A DNA stretch of 64,000 bases from assembly GCA_947501265.1 (NCBI GenBank), contig CANMVY010000011.1:1-64000 (forward strand). Reading direction: 5' to 3'. The notes beneath the pieces were generated by a model that searched no databases, had not been told where the DNA came from, and saw nothing but the letters and a program-made list of their open reading frames with translations. Of this stretch, positions 26,991-37,647 are shown one piece after another. The number at the start of each line of letters is the position of its first letter. Within the stretch, counting starts at the first letter, position 1. The stretch is from Bacteroidota bacterium. GTDB lineage: Bacteria; Bacteroidota; Bacteroidia; UBA7662; CANHCV01. A program made the position numbers and the translations under genes.

Positions 26991-29900
26991 TACATGTTCC
27001 TCCGGTATTGTCCACCCACTTCGAAAAGGGCTTGGGTGATTTGGCCCAACGAACACACTTTGGCGGCCTCCATAAGTTCGTTAAAAATATTGCGGTTTTG
27101 AATGGCCGCCTCTTGAATGTTGCGCAAAGCTACCTGAGCTTTATCTCCTTGGAATTGCTGCAACTGCTGAACGGTTTGAATTTGGAATTCCTTTTCTTCC
27201 GTTGTAGCTCGAATGACTTCTTTAGGAAGCATGGTGGGCGACCCCTTGGAACTCAAAAAGGTGTTCACCCCAATGATGGGATATTCACCGGTATGCTTCA
27301 ACATTTCGTAATGCAAGGATTCTTCCTGAATTTTTCCGCGTTGGTACATGGTTTCCATGGCTCCCAAAACTCCTCCCCTTTCGGTGATCCGATCGAACTC
27401 GGCCAAAACGGCCTGTTCCACCAAATCCGTCATTTCTTCAATGATAAACGACCCCTGCAACGGATTTTCGTTTTTCGCCAAGCCCAATTCTCGGTTGATG
27501 ATCAACTGAATGGCCATGGCTCGACGTACCGATTCCTCGGTAGGCGTGGTAATGGCCTCGTCGTAAGCGTTGGTGTGAAGCGAGTTGCAATTGTCGTAAA
27601 TCGCATACAAAGCCTGAAGCGTGGTACGAATATCGTTGAAATCAATTTCTTGAGCGTGCAACGAACGACCCGATGTTTGAATGTGGTACTTCAACATTTG
27701 AGTGCGCGCATCGGCTCCGTATTTCTGCTTCATGGATTTCGCCCAAATGCGTCGAGCAACGCGACCAATCACGGCGTATTCCGGATCAATTCCGTTGCTG
27801 AAAAAGAACGAAAGGTTCGGCCCAAAATCGTTGATGCTCATGCCGCGGCTGAGGTAGTACTCTACGTAAGTAAAACCGTTGGCCAGCGTAAATGCCAATT
27901 GCGTAATGGGATTGGCACCCGCTTCGGCAATGTGGTAACCCGAAATGGATACCGAATAAAAATTGCGAACCTTTTGTTGGATGAAGTACGATTGAATGTC
28001 GCCCATCAAGCGCAAGGCGAACTCGGTACTAAAAATGCACGTATTTTGCGCTTGGTCTTCTTTCAAAATATCGGCCTGAACCGTACCTCGAACCTGAGCC
28101 AGCGTTTCCGCTTTAATTTTTGCATACACTTCTGCAGGCAACACCTGATCGCCGGTAACGCCCAAAAGCATCAAGCCCAATCCATCGTTTCCTTCAGGTA
28201 AATCGCCGTTGTAAAGCGGACGTGTTATTCCTTTTTCGGTGTAAATTTTATCAATTTTGGCTTGAATTTCGGCTTCCATTCCTTGAGCGCGAATGTATTT
28301 TTCGCATTGCTGATCAATGGCAGCATTCATGAAAAATCCCAACAACATGGGCGCAGGCCCGTTGATGGTCATGGAAACCGACGTTTTGGGATCGGCCAAA
28401 TCAAATCCAGAATACAGCTTTTTGGCGTCGTCCAAGCAACAAATGCTCACGCCAGAGTTTCCAATTTTGCCGTAAATATCGGGGCGGTAACCGGGATCGT
28501 TTCCGTAAAGGGTTACCGAATCGAAAGCGGTTGACAAGCGCTTGGCGGGCATGCCCAAAGAAACGTAATGGAAGCGCTTATTGGTTCGTTCGGGGCCGCC
28601 TTCTCCGGCAAACATGCGGGTTGGGTCTTCCCCTTCGCGCTTGAACGGATAAATTCCTGACGTGTAGGGGAATTCTCCAGGTACATTTTCCTGCAACGTC
28701 CATTTCAAAATATCTCCCCAAGAACTGTACCTTGGTAAAGAAACCTTGGGCACCTGCGTTTTGGAAAGCGATTCCGTATGCGTTTGGATGTTGATCACCT
28801 TATCGCGCACCTGGAAAGAGAATACAGGATCGGTGTACTTTTTCTTCTTTTCTTCCCACTCTTGCAACAATTTCCAATTCTTCGGATCGAGTTCAAGCTT
28901 CATTTTTTCAAAGGTCTCTTGCAGCCCTTTCAACAAACGATCTTGATCTTCGGGGGCAATGCTGCGAACGGCTTCCATGGATTGGTGCAATCCGTATAAT
29001 TTTTCGGCAACAGAAGATTGCTTGTTTACCCAACCATCAAAGTTTCGGTTATTCTCCGAAATCTCGGAAAGGTAACGGGTACGAGCTGGAGGAATGATGT
29101 AAATCTTTTCCGACATTTCATCGGTAATGGTAAAGGTAGATGCCAAGCCGGCACCGGTTTTCTCCACCATTTTATTCATCACGGCCTGGTAAAGCCGGTT
29201 CATTCCGGGGTCGTTGAATTGGGAAGCAATGGTTCCGTAAACGGGAAGGGTTTCCGGATCGGTATCCCACAATTGATGGTTGCGCTGGTATTGTTTTTTT
29301 ACATCCCGAATCGCATCCAGGGCTCCGCGTTTGTCGAATTTGTTCAACGCAATCAAATCGGCAAAATCCAACATGTCGATTTTTTCGAGCTGGGTTGCCG
29401 CTCCGTATTCGGGAGTCATCACGTACAAAGAAACATCGGAGTGGTCTAAGATTTCGGTATCGGATTGGCCGATGCCCGACGTTTCCAAAATGATTAAATC
29501 AAAATTGGCGGCTTTCAAAACGGAAATGCCATCGCCAACGTGTTTGGATAACGCCAAGTTACTTTGGCGAGTGGCCAAAGAACGCATGTAAACCCGTTGA
29601 TTTTTAATGGCGTTCATGCGAATGCGGTCACCCAACAAAGCACCACCGGTTTTTCTTTTCGAGGGATCCACCGAAATAATTCCCAACGTTTTGTCGGGGA
29701 AATCCAAAAGGAAACGACGAACCAACTCATCCACCAAGGAAGACTTTCCGGCACCGCCCGTTCCGGTAATTCCGAGAACAGGAACATGGTTTTGGGCGGC
29801 CAAATCTTCAATGGAAGTTCGGAATTGATCAAACAATTCCGGTTTGTTTTCGGCTGCGCTGATGATGCGTGCCAAAGCGGGTGGATTCTTTTGCGACAAC

Positions 29901-30373
29901 TGCTGAATATCGGATTCCGAAATAGCATTTCCCGTTTCGAAATCGGCTTGTTGCACCAAGTCGTTGATCATTCCTTGTAAACCCATTGAACGTCCATCAT
30001 CTGGGTGGTACAAACGGGTAATGCCGTAAGCGTGGAGCTCTTCAATTTCTTCGGGAAGAATGGTTCCACCGCCACCGCCAAAAATTTTGATGTGACCGGC
30101 TCCTTTTTCCTTCAACAAATCGTGCATGTATTTGAAATACTCGATGTGACCGCCTTGATAAGAGGTCATCGCAATGCCTTGTGCATCTTCTTGAATGGCA
30201 GTATCCACCACTTCTTCCACCGAGCGATCGTGCCCAAGATGAATGACCTCGCAGCCGGTAGATTGAATGATACGGCGCATGATGTTGATGGCAGCATCGT
30301 GCCCATCGAACAAAGAGGCTGCGGTAACAATGCGAACTTTGTTTTTCGGAGTATAGGGGGTTTGATCGATCAT
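26990..30373 (-). CDS. icmF: Fused isobutyryl-CoA (methylmalonyl-CoA family) mutase with G-protein chaperone
   Basis: A 1127-residue three-part protein. Residues 10-145 form the B12-binding domain (FDGHDAA at 22-28 with the cobalt-ligating His, and IKIFGGGGG near 95-103). Residues 195-440 are a MeaB/ArgK-type P-loop GTPase (Walker [13 protein letters not shown] at 201-212, later LNKFDKRG) that protects and reloads the cofactor. Residues about 540-1110 are the acyl-CoA mutase barrel ([39 protein letters not shown]). This order, B12-GTPase-mutase in a single chain, is that of IcmF, which rearranges isobutyryl-CoA and n-butyryl-CoA (and related branched acyl-CoAs). It heads the operon with gatC. 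A TATTTTTG -7-like element lies at 30397-30404. Confidence 0.93.
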   Translation of the reverse strand: MIDQTPYTPKNKVRIVTAASLFDGHDAAINIMRRIIQSTGCEVIHLGHDRSVEEVVDTAIQEDAQGIAMTSYQGGHIEYFKYMHDLLKEKGAGHIKIFGGGGGTILPEEIEELHAYGITRLYHPDDGRSMGLQGMINDLVQQADFETGNAISESDIQQLSQKNPPALARIISAAENKPELFDQFRTSIEDLAAQNHVPVLGITGTGGAGKSSLVDELVRRFLLDFPDKTLGIISVDPSKRKTGGALLGDRIRMNAIKNQRVYMRSLATRQSNLALSKHVGDGISVLKAANFDLIILETSGIGQSDTEILDHSDVSLYVMTPEYGAATQLEKIDMLDFADLIALNKFDKRGALDAIRDVKKQYQRNHQLWDTDPETLPVYGTIASQFNDPGMNRLYQAVMNKMVEKTGAGLASTFTITDEMSEKIYIIPPARTRYLSEISENNRNFDGWVNKQSSVAEKLYGLHQSMEAVRSIAPEDQDRLLKGLQETFEKMKLELDPKNWKLLQEWEEKKKKYTDPVFSFQVRDKVINIQTHTESLSKTQVPKVSLPRYSSWGDILKWTLQENVPGEFPYTSGIYPFKREGEDPTRMFAGEGGPERTNKRFHYVSLGMPAKRLSTAFDSVTLYGNDPGYRPDIYGKIGNSGVSICCLDDAKKLYSGFDLADPKTSVSMTINGPAPMLLGFFMNAAIDQQCEKYIRAQGMEAEIQAKIDKIYTEKGITRPLYNGDLPEGNDGLGLMLLGVTGDQVLPAEVYAKIKAETLAQVRGTVQADILKEDQAQNTCIFSTEFALRLMGDIQSYFIQQKVRNFYSVSISGYHIAEAGANPITQLAFTLANGFTYVEYYLSRGMSINDFGPNLSFFFSNGIDPEYAVIGRVARRIWAKSMKQKYGADARTQMLKYHIQTSGRSLHAQEIDFNDIRTTLQALYAIYDNCNSLHTNAYDEAITTPTEESVRRAMAIQLIINRELGLAKNENPLQGSFIIEEMTDLVEQAVLAEFDRITERGGVLGAMETMYQRGKIQEESLHYEMLKHTGEYPIIGVNTFLSSKGSPTMLPKEVIRATTEEKEFQIQTVQQLQQFQGDKAQVALRNIQEAAIQNRNIFNELMEAAKVCSLGQITQALFEVGGQYRRNM

Positions 30374-30435
30374 GGGAAATCCTCAAAAATTTGGTGCAAA
30401 AATACGCAGGAAATCATGAAGAAAACCCAAGTATT

Positions 30436-31038
30436 TTACTCCTTCGGTTTCCGAATCTGATAGACGACTCCGGCCGACAAAGCCGATGGTCCGAAACCCA
30501 TTTCTGCATACGCCTGAAACTGATCCGTTATCTTCGCTCTCATTCCCAAATTAAACTCAGCCGCTAACCAAATATCGGAAAAAAGGCGTTTGTCAGCATC
30601 GGTTTTAAACTGTGTAATGTGTTCTCCGCGAATTCCTACCCCAAATCCAACATACGTATTTACCCATTTGTTCTTCTTGGAATGGAGTTGAATTTTTGGA
30701 ATAACGGAATAATGATTTGCAGAATATTTTTGAGCATATTCTACAAATGGACCATAAAGTCTAAATATTCTGAAAGAATCCAAAATTTGTGCTGGATAAA
30801 CCGTGTAGCCGTAATAGGTGGCAGAAACCGCTAGTCCAATTCTTGAAGTTATTCCTTTTTCGTATTTAAAATGCAATGCCTGGGTTGGCGTTTTTTTATT
30901 AAATAACTCATGATATGCATCGTTTACAACAATATTGTAGATGCCTCCAAAGTAATAGGAAGCCTGCCCTTTCTGAAAAACTTGGGCGTGAGCGCTCCAC
31001 CCCCACAGGGCAAAGGCCAAAATTAAAATCTTTTTCAT
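30436..31038 (-). CDS. Predicted outer-membrane beta-barrel-like protein
   Basis: A 200-residue protein with signal peptide (MKKILILAFALWGWSAHA) followed by alternating strands rich in aromatic and glycine residues (GQASYYFGGIYNIVV, GLAVSATYYGYTVYP, TYVGFGVGIRG, AYAEMGFGPSALSAGVVYQIRK). The pattern suggests a small 8-10 stranded outer-membrane barrel. I do not recognise a named family. It is transcribed alone from a full-consensus promoter (31055-31085) between gatA and icmF. Confidence 0.7.
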   Translation of the reverse strand: MKKILILAFALWGWSAHAQVFQKGQASYYFGGIYNIVVNDAYHELFNKKTPTQALHFKYEKGITSRIGLAVSATYYGYTVYPAQILDSFRIFRLYGPFVEYAQKYSANHYSVIPKIQLHSKKNKWVNTYVGFGVGIRGEHITQFKTDADKRLFSDIWLAAEFNLGMRAKITDQFQAYAEMGFGPSALSAGVVYQIRKPKE

Positions 31039-31054
31039 GGATGATGTTTATTCT

Positions 31055-31085
31055 CAAAAATACCGATAGCATTTTAAAAAACAAA
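31055..31085 (-). promoter_or_regulatory. Consensus Bacteroidota promoter of the beta-barrel-like gene
   Basis: On the minus strand TTTG, exactly 19 nt, then TATTTTTG: a full match to TTTG-N19-TAnnTTTG. The predicted start leaves a leader of about 10-15 nt before the ATG at 31038. It directly follows the gatA terminator. Confidence 0.75.
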
Positions 31086-31108
31086 AAAACGCTTCCGAGG
31101 AAGCGTTA
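31086..31108 (-). terminator. Rho-independent terminator of gatA operon
   Basis: AACGCTTC-CTCG-GAAGCGTT on the minus strand, followed by a run of seven T, 6 bp after the gatA stop. It ends the long ybeY-to-gatA transcript. Confidence 0.88.
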
Positions 31109-31113
31109 AAATT

Positions 31114-32526
31114 TTAATTCAGGAGAGATGCCGCAGCAAACAACCCCGGCTCATCGAACAAACGACCAATCAGCTGCATGCCCATGGGAAGTTGATTGGA
31201 TGCGGTTCCCGCAGGAACACTAATGGCTGGATGGCCCGTTAAATTCGCCGCTGCCGTGAAAATATCTTCCAAATACATTTCAATGGGATCGGTACTTTTT
31301 GCACCGAACTGAAACGGGAAAGAAGGAGTGGATGGCAATAAAACCACGTCGTATTCTTTCAAAATTTCTTCCATGGAATCGCGCAAAACACGACGAACTT
31401 TTTGGGCTTTGCTGTAATAAGCATCGTAATACCCTTCGCTTAACACAAACGTTCCCAACATGATGCGTCGTTTTACCTCCCGACCAAAACCCAAAGAGCG
31501 GGTTTTCTTGTACATTTCTTCCAAGTCTTTTGCGTTTTCGTAACGATAACCGTAGGTCACTCCGTTGTAACGACTTAAATTGGATGACGCTTCGGCCGTA
31601 GTTAAAACGTAATACGTTGGAATACAATAATCGATGTAAGGGAAAGATACTTCTTCTACCACGTGTCCGGCAGCAAGCAATGATTCAATTTTTCTTTCGA
31701 AAACAGCTTTGATTTCAGGGTGGAGACCCTCAGAATTTCTTACTTCTTTGATGATGGCGAAGCGTTTTTTTCCTGTTTCGGCTGGAATTTGCATGTTGGG
31801 CACCGGTCTTTCAGAAGCCGTCGCATCAAATTCGTCGGAGCCGGAAATGATTTCGGTCATCAAAGCCAAATCCTCCAACGAGCGGGCAAACGGCCCAGCT
31901 TGGTCGAAAGAAGAAGCAAACGCCACCAAACCGTGTCGGGAAACGCGGCCATAAGTGGGTTTCATTCCATAAATTCCACAATAGGCCGCGGGTTGGCGGA
32001 TGGAACCTCCGGTGTCGGTTCCGATGGAAGCATGGCAAAGGTTGGCTGCAACAGCCGCGGCGGAGCCGCCGGAGGAACCTCCTGGTACACGTGAAACATC
32101 CAACGGATTTTTTACGGATCCGTAAAATGACGTTTCGTTGGAAGAACCCATCGCAAATTCGTCGCAATTGGTACGACCGATGATGATGGCATCTTCGTTC
32201 AAAAGGTTTTGAGTTACGGTGGCCGAAAACAAGGATTGAAATCCTTGAAGGATTTTAGAAGAGGCGGTTAATTCATGGCCTTCGTAGGCAACGTTGTCTT
32301 TCAATCCAACGATCAAACCGGCCAACCGACCGGCCTTTCCGGCTTGGATTTTTTCGTCCAACGCTTTTGCTTTTTCGAGTGCTTCTTCAGCAAATACCTC
32401 GATAAAAGCATTTAAATGTTGATTTTGATCAATCCGCTCCAAATACGCCGATACCAGCGCCGCACACGTGATGTCTCCGGCTTTCAAATCGTGCTGGATA
32501 TCGGTTAACTTCCGATATTCCTTCAC
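31114..32526 (-). CDS. gatA: Asp/Glu-tRNA amidotransferase subunit A (glutaminase subunit)
   Basis: A 470-residue amidase that releases ammonia from glutamine for transamidation of Glu-tRNA(Gln)/Asp-tRNA(Asn). The amidase signature is clear: the Lys of LIVGLKDNVAYEG near residue 75, VPGGSSGGSAAAVAANL around 145-160, and TDTGGSIRQPAAYCG with the nucleophilic Ser and cis-Ser. The only suitable start is GTG at 32526 (VKEYRKLTDIQHDL), 4 bp after the tatA stop. It is the last gene of the long housekeeping run, ended by a strong terminator. Confidence 0.95.
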   Translation of the reverse strand: MKEYRKLTDIQHDLKAGDITCAALVSAYLERIDQNQHLNAFIEVFAEEALEKAKALDEKIQAGKAGRLAGLIVGLKDNVAYEGHELTASSKILQGFQSLFSATVTQNLLNEDAIIIGRTNCDEFAMGSSNETSFYGSVKNPLDVSRVPGGSSGGSAAAVAANLCHASIGTDTGGSIRQPAAYCGIYGMKPTYGRVSRHGLVAFASSFDQAGPFARSLEDLALMTEIISGSDEFDATASERPVPNMQIPAETGKKRFAIIKEVRNSEGLHPEIKAVFERKIESLLAAGHVVEEVSFPYIDYCIPTYYVLTTAEASSNLSRYNGVTYGYRYENAKDLEEMYKKTRSLGFGREVKRRIMLGTFVLSEGYYDAYYSKAQKVRRVLRDSMEEILKEYDVVLLPSTPSFPFQFGAKSTDPIEMYLEDIFTAAANLTGHPAISVPAGTASNQLPMGMQLIGRLFDEPGLFAAASLLN

Positions 32527-32530
32527 GCGA

Positions 32531-32740
32531 TTACGGTTTATTGGTGGTGTCTTTTACTTCGTTGATTTCTTTCTCAACTTCGTTTTTTACGCCAGCAGCA
32601 GCATCCTTAAATTCACGAACACCACGGCCAAGACCGCGTGCTAATTCTGGAAGCTTTTTACCACCGAAAAACAAAAGAACAATCACCAAGATGATAATCC
32701 AGTCAGAAGGCTGGTTAAGGAAAAGGGGCGTGAAATTCAT
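32531..32740 (-). CDS. tatA: Twin-arginine translocase TatA/E subunit
   Basis: A 69-residue protein with one membrane helix (WIIILVIVLLFFG, residues 14-26), the hinge GGKKLPELARGLGRGVREFKDA that forms the amphipathic helix of TatA, and a charged tail. TatA oligomers form the passage for folded proteins. TatC is not in the window. Located between lspA and gatA. Confidence 0.9.
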   Translation of the reverse strand: MNFTPLFLNQPSDWIIILVIVLLFFGGKKLPELARGLGRGVREFKDAAAGVKNEVEKEINEVKDTTNKP

Positions 32741-32781
32741 AGCCTTAATTTTTTTTCAAAGGTACATGGTTTTTTTTTGTT

Positions 32782-33417
32782 TCAGTTCGCCTCTTTTTCT
32801 GATTTTTGTTGGTTTTCAAGAGGGTTTTTTTCTGGGAAAAACCTTTTCTGAAACAAGAACATCAACCCAATTCCTACGCTAATGGCAGAATCGGCAATGT
32901 TAAACACGGGTTCAAAAAACTCAAAGTATTCTCCTCCTTTGAAAGGAACCCATTCGGGCAAAATACCCTGATAAAGTGGGAAATAGATCATATCGATAAC
33001 TTTTCCGTAACCAAATGGAAAGAGAATGCCCCCTTCTCCTACGGCGTTATCGAACCAAAATCCGTAGAAAAAACTGTCGAGAATATTGCCAACAGCTCCA
33101 GCGAAAATAAGTGCATAGCACCAAACGGCTCCTTTTGTTGCGCCCAAACGAATTTGCTTGAGAAAATACCACGCCAGGGCGCTGGATAAAATCACTCGGA
33201 AAACGGTCAAAAACAGCTTTCCGCTTTCGCCACCGAGGGTAATTCCAAAAGCCATACCCGGATTTTCTACGTAATGCAAACGGAACCAGTGGCCCAAAAC
33301 CAACATTTCTGTTTCTTCCCGCAGAACAAAATAACTCCAAATTTTGGTAGCTTGATCGACCAACAAAACACCCAAAACGATGAAAATGGCCAATTGAACG
33401 GATTTGTTTTTAAGCAT
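32782..33417 (-). CDS. lspA: Lipoprotein signal peptidase (signal peptidase II)
   Basis: A 211-residue inner-membrane aspartic protease that cuts prolipoproteins before the lipidated Cys. Four helices are visible, with the two catalytic Asp in GNILDSFFYGFWFD and VFNIADSAISVG, plus LHYVENPGMAFG. The chain between the two Asp motifs is longer than in E. coli, as is usual in Bacteroidota. It sits with a lipoprotein gene (the Ig-like protein) in the same operon. Confidence 0.94.
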   Translation of the reverse strand: MLKNKSVQLAIFIVLGVLLVDQATKIWSYFVLREETEMLVLGHWFRLHYVENPGMAFGITLGGESGKLFLTVFRVILSSALAWYFLKQIRLGATKGAVWCYALIFAGAVGNILDSFFYGFWFDNAVGEGGILFPFGYGKVIDMIYFPLYQGILPEWVPFKGGEYFEFFEPVFNIADSAISVGIGLMFLFQKRFFPEKNPLENQQKSEKEAN

Positions 33418-33431
33418 AAGACCGAAAAAAA

Positions 33432-34001
33432 TTAAAATTTAAGTTGTAAAACATCGGGATAAAACTGAAGAAATGCCGCTTCTAATTCTGTGCGATGCTG
33501 TTGCAAAAATAAGACTCCCTTTGATTCAAAATAGTTTTCAAACTTGGCTCTTCTTCCTAAACCTTTCATGGCTTTTTGCATTCCCTCATCAAATTGATAA
33601 TGGAAAAGCCAATTTTCCCAAACCATATAAGGCAATACCGATTTTGCTCTGGAAGGGAGTAAATGAAAGTAATCGTGGAAGTTTTTAAAAACCAATTCCG
33701 TAAAAGGATGTAATTCCGAATCGTGATATCGATTCCAGTGTTTTCCCAAAAAATGATCCAAATACAAATCGATCAGCACTGGAGAATACTTTCCGAAAAC
33801 GGGCTGAAGCATTTTCTTTGAATCAAGAATTACCGGATGTTGATCCGTAAAAGCATCGATAGAACGGTGGAATTCTATTCCCTTTCTCACCATTTCGGGT
33901 AAATGGCGGGGTTTTTCACCTCTCAAAAAATCGGCAATAAAATTCCCGATTTGAATTTCGGGATGGTTACCGCTTAATGCTTGATGGGCTAAAAAATTCA
34001 T
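33432..34001 (-). CDS. Acyl carrier protein phosphodiesterase family protein (AcpH/DUF479)
   Basis: A 189-residue protein with the AcpH pattern: MNFLAHQALSGNHPEIQIGNFIADFLRG, FHRSIDAFTDQHP, and YLDHFLGKHWNRY. These are HD-like metal-binding residues that remove the 4'-phosphopantetheine arm from ACP. Its start lies 35 bp inside the 3' end of the upstream lipoprotein gene, so the two are translationally linked. Confidence 0.87.
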   Translation of the reverse strand: MNFLAHQALSGNHPEIQIGNFIADFLRGEKPRHLPEMVRKGIEFHRSIDAFTDQHPVILDSKKMLQPVFGKYSPVLIDLYLDHFLGKHWNRYHDSELHPFTELVFKNFHDYFHLLPSRAKSVLPYMVWENWLFHYQFDEGMQKAMKGLGRRAKFENYFESKGVLFLQQHRTELEAAFLQFYPDVLQLKF

Positions 34002-34884
34002 CGATTTTAAGGGTGTTCTCTTGCTTTTTTATTTCTAATGGAAAAATTAAAAACGATTGGTTGGACGTATAATATCCAAACGTTGTTTTACCAGAAACGG
34101 CAGGAAATTGTTTGTTTTCCATTGATCTGCAAGTAAACCACTTGCCTTCTCGAAACTCGTAAAGTTTACCGTTCATTTTCTCTAACGATACCACATTGAT
34201 TTTAGCATCCAACAAAGAATCTACGCCAAAAATCTTTTCATCGCCAAAAGGATAGCCCACTTGAATTTCAATAGAAGGACCGGATACAGAAACAAATTTT
34301 GATAGCGTGTCTCCGAATTCTTTCCTTGCAATTTTGGAAGAAGCGCCTTGATAAGAAATATTCCTGAATAGCACAGAACCTTTCTTCTCTATTTTCTTTT
34401 TTCGCAGGAGATGACCAAGGGAATCTGAAATTTCCAACCAAAACGGAAATGCATCAACAGGATCTAAGAACGAAGAAATCGAAATGGAAATAGAATCTTT
34501 GGAGAGTTTGTTTTGAGGATCAATAGGTAGGGTTTCTACTGTAGAAGGGTTTTGGTTGTTCACATCTCGAACGGCATCGGACCAATCGATGATTCCGGGA
34601 AAAAATAAACTGGAATCGAATTCCAATTGAAGCGTTTGTTGATGTACAACCGCTTTACTTGGTTTAAATCCACCTGGAAAGAAATATATGTTGGAGCTTG
34701 GCTTCAATTCAATGTTCTCATCAAATTGAACTTTAAACCGATAACTCTTTTTATTTGAAGAAGAGTCGATGGAAAATCCGCGTAATTGCGGACCTTTTAA
34801 ATCGGGCGGCCCTCCGGTAGGAGGAACGACGTTAGCACAGGCTGCAAAAAAGCAAACAAAGATTAAACCAACAATAGGTCTCAT
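33967..34884 (-). CDS. Ig-like (Big_5 type) domain lipoprotein
   Basis: A 305-residue lipoprotein: the signal sequence ends in FFAACANVVPPTGGPPD, with the lipobox Cys at about 16 and the PPTGGPPD stretch that begins a well-known Bacteroidota family. An Ig-like domain follows (FSIDSSSNKKSYRFKVQFDENIELKPSSNIYF) together with a beta-rich C-terminal part. Related proteins that I remember are often longer (about 500 aa), so this may be a short form. Role unknown. It starts by a 4-bp overlap (ATGA) with the methyltransferase stop and runs 35 bp into acpH. Confidence 0.75.
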   Translation of the reverse strand: MRPIVGLIFVCFFAACANVVPPTGGPPDLKGPQLRGFSIDSSSNKKSYRFKVQFDENIELKPSSNIYFFPGGFKPSKAVVHQQTLQLEFDSSLFFPGIIDWSDAVRDVNNQNPSTVETLPIDPQNKLSKDSISISISSFLDPVDAFPFWLEISDSLGHLLRKKKIEKKGSVLFRNISYQGASSKIARKEFGDTLSKFVSVSGPSIEIQVGYPFGDEKIFGVDSLLDAKINVVSLEKMNGKLYEFREGKWFTCRSMENKQFPAVSGKTTFGYYTSNQSFLIFPLEIKKQENTLKIDEFFSPSSIKR

Positions 34885-35765
34885 TTCTTTTGGAAAATGT
34901 AGATCACGGATGATGTTTTTCCGGGATTATTCCGGGCTTTCCAATTGCTAAGTAAACCATTTTTAAACGCTCGAATGGGGTTCATCTTACCTGTTCTGTG
35001 TTTTTCAGAAAGCAAACTAACGTAAAACGAATCGAAGGGCATTCCCTTCATTTTTAATAACTTAAATCCTTCCGATTCAAGTAACTGTTGCAAGGTTTTA
35101 GGAGTGAAATGCCACAAGTGTCGAGGTACATCGTATCCAGCCCAAAGAGGACCATAGATTTCTGCATCCAAACTGCCGCAATTGGGTACAGCGATAACCA
35201 AATGCCCTTGATCATTGAGAATGGAGTGAAACTTTGATAGCGTTTCGCGCAAGTTAGAAACGTGTTCTAACACGTGCCACAACGAAATGATGCTAGCAGA
35301 ATTATCGGAAATACTAGGAAATTCCTCGAGAGAAAGCACATTCAATTGGTGGTTCTTAATCGCTTGCTTTCGGGCAAACTCGCTGGGTTCTACACCAAGA
35401 ACCGTTCGTTCGTGCTTTTGAACATATCCCAAAAATTCACCTGTTCCACACCCATAATCGAGAACCAATCCGTTGGAATTCAAACCATTAATCAATTTAA
35501 ATTTAGATTCTATCGCATGATACCTAACCATTTGATAAATTCGATTGAATATTCCTTTTTGATTATTGCTATGAGAAATATAGTCATTTGACTCGTAATA
35601 CTTTCCTAGTTGATCGTCGTTCGGGCGTGGATTCGTAAGGGTAAAAGAACACTGATTACACGTTTGAACCTGAAATGTTTCTTGGGTTGTGGTATGGTCA
35701 ATGCAAGAAAAGGCATTCTTTACGTTTTCAGAATTGCAAACGGGACAGTGGGACAAGGTATGCAT
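34881..35765 (-). CDS. SAM methyltransferase with N-terminal zinc ribbon
   Basis: A 294-residue protein. Residues 1-50 hold a four-Cys ribbon (CPVCNSENV ... CNQCSFTLTNPRP), followed by a class I methyltransferase domain: motif I LVLDYGCGTGEFL near residue 100, the acidic LGVEPS, and IISLWHVLEHVSN. This ribbon-plus-methyltransferase shape is common for proteins acting on sugars or surface glycans. The substrate is unknown. It lies 11 bp after mnmG and overlaps the lipoprotein gene by 4 bp. Confidence 0.83.
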   Translation of the reverse strand: MHTLSHCPVCNSENVKNAFSCIDHTTTQETFQVQTCNQCSFTLTNPRPNDDQLGKYYESNDYISHSNNQKGIFNRIYQMVRYHAIESKFKLINGLNSNGLVLDYGCGTGEFLGYVQKHERTVLGVEPSEFARKQAIKNHQLNVLSLEEFPSISDNSASIISLWHVLEHVSNLRETLSKFHSILNDQGHLVIAVPNCGSLDAEIYGPLWAGYDVPRHLWHFTPKTLQQLLESEGFKLLKMKGMPFDSFYVSLLSEKHRTGKMNPIRAFKNGLLSNWKARNNPGKTSSVIYIFQKK

Positions 35766-35776
35766 AACTGTAGGAA

Positions 35777-37639
35777 TTATTTGGTCAAATATACCATTAA
35801 AATGGAGATGTCTGAAGCGGAAACCCCACTAATTCGGCTTGCCTGGCCCAAATTTTGGGGTTGGATGTTCTTTAGTTTTTCTTTGGCTTCGGAAGATATG
35901 GAAGAAACGCGTTCATAATCAAAATCGGGACGAATGACAATATCTTCCAAGTTTTTCATTTTTTCTGCTACAACATGTTCCCGTTCGATGTAGGCTGCAT
36001 ATTTAAATCCTATTTCAACTTGTTCTAAAACTTCATCATCAAATTTGAGGGTTTCGAAGTATTGAGGAATCGCAATGAGCAACTCTTTGATCTGAACCTG
36101 GGGACGCAAAATGATTTGCGACAGTCGTGTTTTTTGAGGAATTGGAGCTGTATCTAATGAAACGAGGTAGGGATTAATATCTTCTGGAACTAGGGATGTT
36201 TCTGTAAAAAACTGAATCATCTGCTGGGTCATCTGTTGTTTCTCCATTACCCGATTCCACCTATTTTCCGGCAATAAACCTATTTCAAATCCGCATTTTG
36301 AAAGGCGAATATCTGCATTATCTTGTCTCAACAAAATGCGGTATTCAGCTCTAGAAGTGAACATTCTATACGGTTCGTCGGTTCCCTTATTTACCAAATC
36401 GTCGATCAAAACTCCAATGTACGCTTCGTTTCTAGAGAGAATGATTGGCGTTTCATTATTAATTTTTCGAACCGCATTAATCCCTGCCATTAATCCCTGG
36501 CAAGCGGCTTCTTCGTATCCTGTAGTCCCATTGATTTGTCCTGCAAAATACAAGTTCGAAATTCTTTTCGTTTCCAAAGACGGAAACAATTGAGTTGGCG
36601 GAAAAAAATCGTATTCAATGGCATAACCCGGCCTAAAAACTTTTACGTTTTCGAATCCTGGTATTTTTTTTAGGGCATCGTATTGAACGTTTTCGGGCAA
36701 AGAAGTAGAAAAGCCGTTCACGTACATTTCCACGGTATCGGCTCCTTCTGGTTCAACAAAAATTTGATGCCTTTCTCGTTCGGCGAATCGATTGATTTTA
36801 TCTTCAATGGAAGGACAATATCGAGGTCCCAATCCTTGGATACGTCCTTGGTACATGGGAGATTGGTCAAAACCTGTTTTTAGAATATCGTGAACTTCTT
36901 GATTGGTGTAAGTAATGAAGCAAGGCAATTGGTTTTGAACGGGAAGAATCTTTGTATCGTAGGAAAATTTCGATGGATTTTCATCGCCGTTTTGAACTTC
37001 CATTTTTGAATAGTCTAAAGAACGACCATCAACACGAGGGGGAGTGCCGGTTTTCATTCGTCCAGCAGTGAATCCTAGAGAAACCAATTGTTCTGTAATT
37101 CCTTTTGCTGCAGCTTCACCGGTTCGTCCGCCGCCGAATTGTTTTTCTCCGATGTGAATTTTTCCGTTTAAAAATGTACCGTTGGTTAGAATAACGGCCT
37201 TTGCATAAAAGGAGATTCCCATGGCAGTGATCACTCCTTTTACGGTATGATCATCGATGATCAATTCAGAAACCATTTCTTGCCAAAAATCTACATTGGG
37301 AATCGATTCTAATTTTTTTCTCCATTCCCAAGCAAATTTATGCCGATCGCTTTGAGCTCTTGGGCTCCACATGGCTGCACCTTTGGATCGATTCAGCATT
37401 CGAAATTGTAACGTTGTTTTATCGGTTATTTCCGCTGAAAAACCACCCAATGCATCAATTTCTCTTAAAATTTGTCCTTTTGCAACTCCTCCCATGGCAG
37501 GATTGCAGCTCATTTGTGCAATGGTTTGCATATTCATGGTTATCAGCAAAACGCTTTTTCCCATGCATGCTGCAGATGCTGCAGCTTCACAACCAGCGTG
37601 GCCCGCACCCACAACGATGATATCGTAATTCTTCTGCAT
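35777..37639 (-). CDS. mnmG: tRNA uridine 5-carboxymethylaminomethylation enzyme MnmG (GidA)
   Basis: A 620-residue FAD protein that, with MnmE, modifies the wobble uridine of several tRNAs. The dinucleotide site [12 protein letters not shown] begins at residue 9; the GidA signatures [15 protein letters not shown] and [21 protein letters not shown] are intact, as are [18 protein letters not shown] and the C-terminal helical domain. In many bacteria gidA borders the replication origin; here the candidate origin is about 1 kb upstream. It lies 8 bp after ybeY. Confidence 0.96.
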   Translation of the reverse strand: MQKNYDIIVVGAGHAGCEAAASAACMGKSVLLITMNMQTIAQMSCNPAMGGVAKGQILREIDALGGFSAEITDKTTLQFRMLNRSKGAAMWSPRAQSDRHKFAWEWRKKLESIPNVDFWQEMVSELIIDDHTVKGVITAMGISFYAKAVILTNGTFLNGKIHIGEKQFGGGRTGEAAAKGITEQLVSLGFTAGRMKTGTPPRVDGRSLDYSKMEVQNGDENPSKFSYDTKILPVQNQLPCFITYTNQEVHDILKTGFDQSPMYQGRIQGLGPRYCPSIEDKINRFAERERHQIFVEPEGADTVEMYVNGFSTSLPENVQYDALKKIPGFENVKVFRPGYAIEYDFFPPTQLFPSLETKRISNLYFAGQINGTTGYEEAACQGLMAGINAVRKINNETPIILSRNEAYIGVLIDDLVNKGTDEPYRMFTSRAEYRILLRQDNADIRLSKCGFEIGLLPENRWNRVMEKQQMTQQMIQFFTETSLVPEDINPYLVSLDTAPIPQKTRLSQIILRPQVQIKELLIAIPQYFETLKFDDEVLEQVEIGFKYAAYIEREHVVAEKMKNLEDIVIRPDFDYERVSSISSEAKEKLKNIQPQNLGQASRISGVSASDISILMVYLTK

Positions 37640-37647
37640 TGCTACTC

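Noticed and set aside
27008-28201. 397-codon ORF antisense to icmF
   Set aside because: It lies fully inside the icmF gene, whose protein has strong family motifs; long antisense ORFs arise from codon bias there (also 29018-29449 and 29564-29980).
30374-30435. Cobalamin riboswitch before icmF
   Set aside because: Only 62 bp between genes, no B12-box-like sequence.
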